From the NCBI GenBank assembly GCA_964608495.1, contig CAZSOQ010000203.1, positions 1-9,622 on the forward strand: a DNA stretch of 9,622 bases, read 5' to 3'. This DNA is from JAKORR01 sp964608495. GTDB lineage: Bacteria; Armatimonadota; Zipacnadia; Zipacnadales; FEN-943. Position numbers and translations under genes: made by a program. Numbering within the stretch: the first letter of the stretch is position 1; every line of letters begins with the position of its first letter. The notes beneath the pieces were generated by a model. It saw nothing but the letters and a program-made list of their open reading frames with translations, was not told where the DNA came from and searched no databases. Below, piece after piece: positions 5,578 to 9,622 of this stretch.

Positions 5578-6840
5578 ATGCCAGAAGCGGCAGTAGAAGC
5601 GATACAGCCTTCGCGGCCAGCGCGGCAGGCCTCCGAGACAGCGGAGCAGACGCAGCACTGGCGCGCTGGTGTGTACATCATCTGGCTCGCCCAGTTCCTG
5701 GCCATCACGGCCTTCTCCTTCGTAATGCCCTTCATCCCCTTCTTCATCCGGGAGCTGGGGGTGACGAGCGAGAACCACGTGGCCATCTGGTCGGGCCTGC
5801 TCGTGACCGGCAGCGGGCTGACGCTGGCTCTCGTCTCGCCCCTGTGGGGAACGCTGGCGGACCGGTACGGGCGCAAGGTTATGGTGCAGCGGGCGATGTT
5901 CGGTGGGGCCGTGACACTGTCGCTGATGGGGCTGGTGACCAACGTCCACCAGCTCCTCGCGCTCAGGCTGCTGCAGGGCGCCGTCACGGGCACCGTGACC
6001 GCGGCGCTCGCCCTGGTCTCGAGCATCACGCCCAAGGAGCACAGAGGCTACACGCTGGGCCTGATGCAGATGTCCATCTTCGCGGGAGCGGCCATCGGAC
6101 CGTACCTCGGGGGAAGCCTGGCGGATCACTTCGGCTATCGGCTGCCCTTCGCCATCACGGGACTGCTCCTCTTCGCGGCTGGGGCACTGGTCATGTTCGG
6201 CGTCCAGGAGCCCAGGCAGAGGAACGGCAATGGGGACGCCAAGGCAACGCAGGCGACACTGAGCCAACTGCTACACATGCAGGGGTTCCCGACGCTGCTG
6301 GCGGTCTTCTTCCTGGTGAGCTTCGCCGGGATGGTCGTCGCGCCCGTATTCCCTCTCTTCGTCGAGAAGCTGCTGCCCAACCACGACCGGGTGGCGAGCA
6401 TGACCGGGCTGCTGCTGGCGGCAGGGGGAGTGGTGTCAGGCATCGGCGCCGTGGTCGTGGGTAGATTCGCCGACCGTATCGGCTACAGGACCTTGCTGTT
6501 TGCGTGCACGCTGTGCTCGGGCCTTTCCTGCACCGGGCAGGCCATGGCCGCGAGCCTATCGCAGCTCTTCATCATCCGTGTGCTCTTCGGGTTCGTGGCC
6601 GGCGGGACCGGGCCGACGATGAACGCGCTGGTGGCGAGCAGCGCGCCCGACCACGCCTACGGGCGGGCCTATGGGTTGACGACCAGCGCGTCCTCGGTGG
6701 GCACGGCGCTGGGTCCGCTCCTGGGTGGTCTGATAGCGTGCTGGCTGGGGCTGCGGGCCCCCTTCATCGTAACCGGCGTCATGCTGATGGCCATCTCGGC
6801 CGCGATAGCCCTCCGGATCCGCGCCAAGGGACCCCAGTGA
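5578..6840 (+). CDS. MFS transporter, MdtG-like drug/metabolite:H+ antiporter family
   Basis: 420-residue inner-membrane transporter with about twelve hydrophobic helices and a polar N-terminal tail of about 28 residues. The sequence around 32-60 (IIWLAQFLAITAFSFVMPF), IWSGLL, and the loop motif A GTLADRYGRK (91-100) with its second-half copy GRFADRIGYR (295-304) resemble the E. coli MdtG branch of the DHA1 group. Glycine-rich helix motifs GAAIGPYLGG (170-179) and VGTALGPLLGG (374-384) suit a proton-coupled exporter. A charged loop at about 210-230 separates the two halves. The ribosome site before ATG 5578 is weak; no better in-frame start exists, since an upstream ATG at 5518 runs into TAG. 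The possible attenuator just upstream hints at ligand- or stress-controlled expression. It is convergent with the next gene (16 bases between stops). Substrate unknown: drug, sugar or other metabolite. Confidence 0.93.
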   Translation: MPEAAVEAIQPSRPARQASETAEQTQHWRAGVYIIWLAQFLAITAFSFVMPFIPFFIRELGVTSENHVAIWSGLLVTGSGLTLALVSPLWGTLADRYGRKVMVQRAMFGGAVTLSLMGLVTNVHQLLALRLLQGAVTGTVTAALALVSSITPKEHRGYTLGLMQMSIFAGAAIGPYLGGSLADHFGYRLPFAITGLLLFAAGALVMFGVQEPRQRNGNGDAKATQATLSQLLHMQGFPTLLAVFFLVSFAGMVVAPVFPLFVEKLLPNHDRVASMTGLLLAAGGVVSGIGAVVVGRFADRIGYRTLLFACTLCSGLSCTGQAMAASLSQLFIIRVLFGFVAGGTGPTMNALVASSAPDHAYGRAYGLTTSASSVGTALGPLLGGLIACWLGLRAPFIVTGVMLMAISAAIALRIRAKGPQ

Positions 6841-6856
6841 GCCGGGCGGGGCCGTC

Positions 6857-7849
6857 TCACCTCAGGCCCAGCTTCCCGGCCACCTCGGCGATCACGCGGC
6901 GCTCCACATCGTCTATCCGGTCGAAGAACCGCCCCTCCTCCGGCCGCAGGTCGAAGTCCCTGCGCGGGCGACGGTCCTCGGCGGCGCGGTTGTCCCCCAG
7001 GTGCAGGCACCAGCCGGCGGCCCCGCCGCGAAGCGCGCCCAGGGCGTCGGTGAAGAAGTCGTCGGCCGTCGGCTGAAACTGGTGGGCGTTGAAGTCGCGG
7101 CGGAAGGGCTCCTGGTAGTGAACGGGCACAGTCCGGCCCAGCTCGGCGCACAGCGACAGGTAGTGTTTCGTCTTGGCCTCGGTCTGGGCTGGCGAGCCAG
7201 GGTCCCGAGGGCGATGGGGCGCCAGGAAGTCCACGTGGGCCACCTGCAGGTAGTCGCGCACCTCGTCGTCGGAGATGTCCCCGGCCTTCGAGCCCGTCAC
7301 GAGACGGTCGGGGTCCACTTGCTTCACCGCGCTCACCAGCTCGCCGAGCTCGGCCATAGAGACGTGCCGGGCGTCGCCGATGTTGCGCTCGTTGCCCAGG
7401 TCGAAGTAGGCGTTGCGGTAGGGTCTGAGGGCCGCGGCAAGGGCGCGGGCAGCGGCAAGGTGGGCCTCGTGGGTGGGCAGACTGGCGCCGCGGCTGAAGG
7501 TCACGTCCACCACCATCCCCAGGCCGTCCGCGAAGGCCAGGAGCTGCCTGAAGCGCGAGAGCCATAGCTCGCGGGGAGCGCCGGTCGTGTCCACCACCGA
7601 GATGTCGTTGTCGTAGGCCGCCCAGGTGACCCACACGCGGACCCAGTTGAAGCCCGCGTCGCGCAGGCGGGTGAGGTCCTCGCGGATCCACTCGTCGCTC
7701 GCCGAGAGAGCGCCGTAGTACGAACAGCCGAGGAGGAAGACGGGCGTGCCGTCAAGGGTGAACCGGGCACCGTCAAGGGCCAGAACGTGGGCGGGCTGGT
7801 AGGCGCCCAGACCAACGACTGAGAGGCAGAGGAAGGCGGTCACGCGCAT
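6857..7849 (-). CDS. Exported TIM-barrel glycoside hydrolase (clan GH-A, cellulase-like)
   Basis: 330-residue protein with a probable short signal peptide (MRVTAFLCLSVVGLGA) followed by a (beta/alpha)8-barrel-like sequence. LDGTPVFLLGCSYYGAL (32-48) and DLTRLRDAGFNWVRVWVTW (58-76) are typical first strands of GH5-like and related clan GH-A enzymes. The fourth-strand motif FDLGNERN places the acid/base at Glu154, and VHYQEPFRR (243-251) offers Glu247 as the nucleophile. ATG 7849 gives the best signal peptide, but AGAGGG is only 2 bases before it; GTG at 7843 would have 8-base spacing and lose two residues. An in-frame extension to 8125 is rejected because it places the signal peptide inside the protein. 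It is divergent from the GH39-like gene with 172 bases between the starts. A retaining beta-glycosidase on plant- or algal-type glycan is likely; the exact family is not resolved. Confidence 0.82.
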   Translation of the reverse strand: MRVTAFLCLSVVGLGAYQPAHVLALDGARFTLDGTPVFLLGCSYYGALSASDEWIREDLTRLRDAGFNWVRVWVTWAAYDNDISVVDTTGAPRELWLSRFRQLLAFADGLGMVVDVTFSRGASLPTHEAHLAAARALAAALRPYRNAYFDLGNERNIGDARHVSMAELGELVSAVKQVDPDRLVTGSKAGDISDDEVRDYLQVAHVDFLAPHRPRDPGSPAQTEAKTKHYLSLCAELGRTVPVHYQEPFRRDFNAHQFQPTADDFFTDALGALRGGAAGWCLHLGDNRAAEDRRPRRDFDLRPEEGRFFDRIDDVERRVIAEVAGKLGLR

Positions 7850-7943
7850 CACCCTCTCGCGCGGGGCGGTCGGGCCAGGCACAGACGGCCGGGATTCCCT
7901 CGCCCCCAAGGTAGTGAAGTACCGCTTCGCCGCGGCCGCGCGA

Positions 7944-7970
7944 GGCCCTGCCGGCAAGGGCCGGCGCCGG
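7944..7970. promoter_or_regulatory. Inverted repeat and palindrome upstream of the GH39-like promoter
   Basis: GGCCCT (7944-7949) and AGGGCC (7957-7962) flank a 7-base centre, and the perfect palindrome CCGGCGCCGG (7961-7970) follows, ending four bases before the -35-like TTGGGC. The position suits an operator or activator site serving either divergent gene. GC-only palindromes are frequent in such DNA, so this is weak. Confidence 0.25.
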
Positions 7971-7974
7971 CGAC

Positions 7975-8003
7975 TTGGGCGTGGACCAAGGGGGCCGTAT
8001 AAT
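7975..8003 (+). promoter_or_regulatory. Promoter TTGGGC-N17-TATAAT with very short leader
   Basis: A perfect consensus -10, TATAAT (7998-8003), stands 17 bp after TTGGGC (7975-7980), which keeps the TTG of the -35. Initiation near 8010 leaves about 11-12 leader bases that start almost at the ribosome site GGTGATC (8011-8017) and run to the ATG at 8022. This looks like a housekeeping-sigma promoter for the GH39-like gene and the kinase behind it. Confidence 0.7.
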
Positions 8004-8021
8004 CCGGGCGGGTGATCGCAC

Positions 8022-9437
8022 ATGGTCGCGGCACTCATGCTGGCGGTGCTGGCCCAACCCGTGGACGTCGCTATCACGGTGCAGGGGGAGGCCGTGGCGC
8101 GCGTGCCGGAGCGGTTCTTCGGCACACACTACGACGGGCCGAGGCACAAGTTCTGGGACGCCCTGCTCGGGCGGGAGGTGCTCTCGCAGGAAAGCACCTT
8201 CACGTCACCATCGGGGCGCCGATGGCTCTCGGAGGCGGGTGTGCAGGTGGCGCGCTTGTTCGTGGACATCCAGGCTGTGCACCCCGAGCCGGGCCAGTGG
8301 GAGCTGGGCCCCACCGAGGCTATCGTCGAGGATATCCGGGCTGCCGGCATGGAGCCTATGGCCTGCCTGAACCAGCGCGGCGGCGAGTGGTTCGTGGGGG
8401 ACGCGAAGGAGCCATGGTGGAAGGACCAGCGCGGGTTGGAGGAATGGCGGGCCGCCTCGCGGCGGCTGGCCCAGGCACTGAAGGGGAAGTGTGGTCGCTT
8501 CGAGATCCTCAACGAGCCCAACCACATCCACCCCGACCAGGATCACTACATGGGCTGGGACACCAGCGTGGCGCTCTTCCGGCTGGCGGCGCAGGAGATC
8601 AAGGCGGTGATCCCCGACGCGACGTGCGGCGGACCCGCGTCGTGGGCGGCCTGGGAGACGGCCGAGTGGGCAGGCCGCGCGCTCGAAGATGGTCGGGCCG
8701 CGCCACTGCTCGACTTCGTGAGCTACCACATCTACACGAGCCACAACCTGGATGACAGCGACCAGGCGATCTGCGCGAAGATGCGGTGGTTCGAGGATAC
8801 GCCCACGTACATCAAGGGCAAGCTGAAGGCGCTGACGGAGCGGCCGATCCAGGCTCTGCTGACCGAGTGCAATGTATCGGCGGTGTGCTTCAAGGACGGC
8901 AAGCCCTACCAGGACCCAAGGAACACCAGCGCCTTCGGCGGAGTGTGGATGGCGTCGGCGCTCCTGCACTCGGCCCTGGGCGGGTGCGACCAAGCGATCC
9001 ACTTCTCGACCCTCGGGGGGCTGGGCATCATCCGTTGGCCACCGGAGTGGGCTCCCCAGCCCTGCTATTGGGTGCTGCCGATGCTTCGGAACGCGGCGGG
9101 CCTCAAACCCGGCGCGCAGATGCTGGACACGCGGAGCAGCGAGGAGCCCGTCGAGGTGTCGCAGGTGGTGCAGGGCAAGTCGAAGGACTACGGGCTCGAG
9201 GCCTTCGCCGTGGGGTCGGAGGACGGGCTGGCGGTCGTGCTGGTGAACAAGCGAAGCGACCGCACGTACCGGGCGACGGTCGTGGCGCCCAAGAAACCCA
9301 CGGCGGCGGAGCTATACAGGTACACGACCGAGAGGACCGCCGATGCCCCGTACCGGGACGGTCGTGTGGAGCCCACACAGGGCGGGCTTGTGGTGGAGTG
9401 CCGGCCGTACTCGGTGACGGTGCTGGCGTGGAGGTAG
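8022..9437 (+). CDS. GH39-like (clan GH-A) glycoside hydrolase with C-terminal beta domain
   Basis: 471-residue protein. MVAALMLAVLAQP looks like a short signal peptide, with the mature part beginning near residue 12. The barrel carries FGTHYDGP (33-40), the fourth-strand acid/base motif EILNEPN (Glu165), SYHIY (234-238) from the active-site wall, and LLTECN with Glu282 as the likely nucleophile. The NEPN plus TE(C/W) pair resembles GH39 (beta-xylosidase/alpha-iduronidase) and, less closely, GH79 or GH51. Residues from about 380 on form a beta-sandwich-like C-terminal region (LAVVLVNKRSDRTYRATV). ATG 8022 is supported by GGTGATC four bases upstream, a seven-base match to the complement of the 16S rRNA tail. 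It is the first gene of a likely two-gene operon with the PfkB-type kinase. With a sulfatase in the window a sulfated glycan substrate is possible, but this is context only. Confidence 0.85.
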   Translation: MVAALMLAVLAQPVDVAITVQGEAVARVPERFFGTHYDGPRHKFWDALLGREVLSQESTFTSPSGRRWLSEAGVQVARLFVDIQAVHPEPGQWELGPTEAIVEDIRAAGMEPMACLNQRGGEWFVGDAKEPWWKDQRGLEEWRAASRRLAQALKGKCGRFEILNEPNHIHPDQDHYMGWDTSVALFRLAAQEIKAVIPDATCGGPASWAAWETAEWAGRALEDGRAAPLLDFVSYHIYTSHNLDDSDQAICAKMRWFEDTPTYIKGKLKALTERPIQALLTECNVSAVCFKDGKPYQDPRNTSAFGGVWMASALLHSALGGCDQAIHFSTLGGLGIIRWPPEWAPQPCYWVLPMLRNAAGLKPGAQMLDTRSSEEPVEVSQVVQGKSKDYGLEAFAVGSEDGLAVVLVNKRSDRTYRATVVAPKKPTAAELYRYTTERTADAPYRDGRVEPTQGGLVVECRPYSVTVLAWR

Positions 9438-9471
9438 CCGCGCGGAGAGACGAGGCCGAGGGAGGCGAGCG

Positions 9472-9622
9472 ATGCCGGACCTGGACTTGCTGGTGATGGG
9501 CAGCGTGATGGTTGAGATAACGCCCGTGAAGGAGGGGCAGCGGATCGGCGAGGCCGAGGAGCTGCTGCCGCTGCCCTCCGGGGCGGCAACGAACTTCGCG
9601 GTGGCCGCTCAGCGGCTGGGGG
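9472..9622 (+). CDS. PfkB-family sugar kinase, N-terminus only
   Basis: The first 50 codons are visible and the frame runs off the right edge. MPDLDLLVMGSVMVEITP is the first strand and early loop of the ribokinase/fructokinase fold, and SGAATNFAVAAQRLG matches the G-x-A-x-N-x-A-x-x-x-x-x-LG motif at the substrate-binding side. GGAGG (9461-9465) stands 6 bases before ATG 9472. These cytoplasmic kinases phosphorylate free sugars or nucleosides with ATP; after a glycosidase gene only 34 bases away it probably takes up sugar released by the upstream enzymes. The specificity-determining and anion-hole (GAGD) regions lie outside the window, so ribokinase, fructokinase, KDG kinase or nucleoside kinase all remain possible. 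Confidence 0.82.
   Translation, partial: MPDLDLLVMGSVMVEITPVKEGQRIGEAEELLPLPSGAATNFAVAAQRLG

Noticed and set aside
7850..8125. In-frame N-terminal extension of the TIM-barrel glycosidase
   Set aside because: It would bury the signal peptide and overlap the promoter and start of the divergent GH39-like gene.
1..9622. CRISPR arrays, tRNA genes, insertion sequences, attachment sites
   Set aside because: No regularly spaced repeats, cloverleaf, transposase or long terminal repeats were seen on either strand.

Overview
This is a GC-rich bacterial window, probably from an uncultured or environmental lineage. It has no tRNA, rRNA, insertion sequence or CRISPR array. The gene content (a formylglycine-type sulfatase, a secreted five-bladed propeller protein, two clan GH-A-like glycosidases, and an SSS symporter with its small accessory protein) resembles Planctomycetota/PVC, Armatimonadota or related candidate phyla. 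That placement is inference: no taxonomic marker gene is present.

Layout, left to right: a GT4 glycosyltransferase cut by the left edge (+, ends 962); a convergent sulfatase (-, 978-2330); a block of damaged genes on the minus strand (2447-3471); a 344-base noncoding gap; a secreted beta-propeller glycosidase-like protein (+, 3816-5294); a candidate structured RNA with its own extended -10 promoter and a strong terminator hairpin (about 5342-5518); an MdtG-like MFS transporter (+, 5578-6840); a signal-peptide-bearing TIM-barrel glycosidase (-, 6857-7849); and, divergent from it behind a consensus TATAAT promoter, a GH39-like glycosidase (+, 8022-9437) followed 34 bases later by a PfkB-family sugar kinase cut by the right edge (+, 9472-end).

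The intact genes suit use of sulfated or complex polysaccharide: desulfation, glycosidic cleavage outside the cytoplasm, transport, and sugar phosphorylation. No formylglycine-generating enzyme, needed to activate the sulfatase, lies in the window.

Two observations stand out. (1) 2447-3471 looks like a decaying locus. The SSS symporter survives only as its N-terminal part, with ATA where the start should be, an in-frame TAG, and no body, yet its 44-residue accessory partner is intact. Next to it, a nicotinate phosphoribosyltransferase reads as three homologous blocks joined in frame with the catalytic barrel missing. (2) 5342-5518 has the layout of a riboswitch or attenuator: extended -10, closed multi-stem RNA, 19-bp terminator hairpin, then a transporter gene. 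I cannot assign it to a named RNA class.
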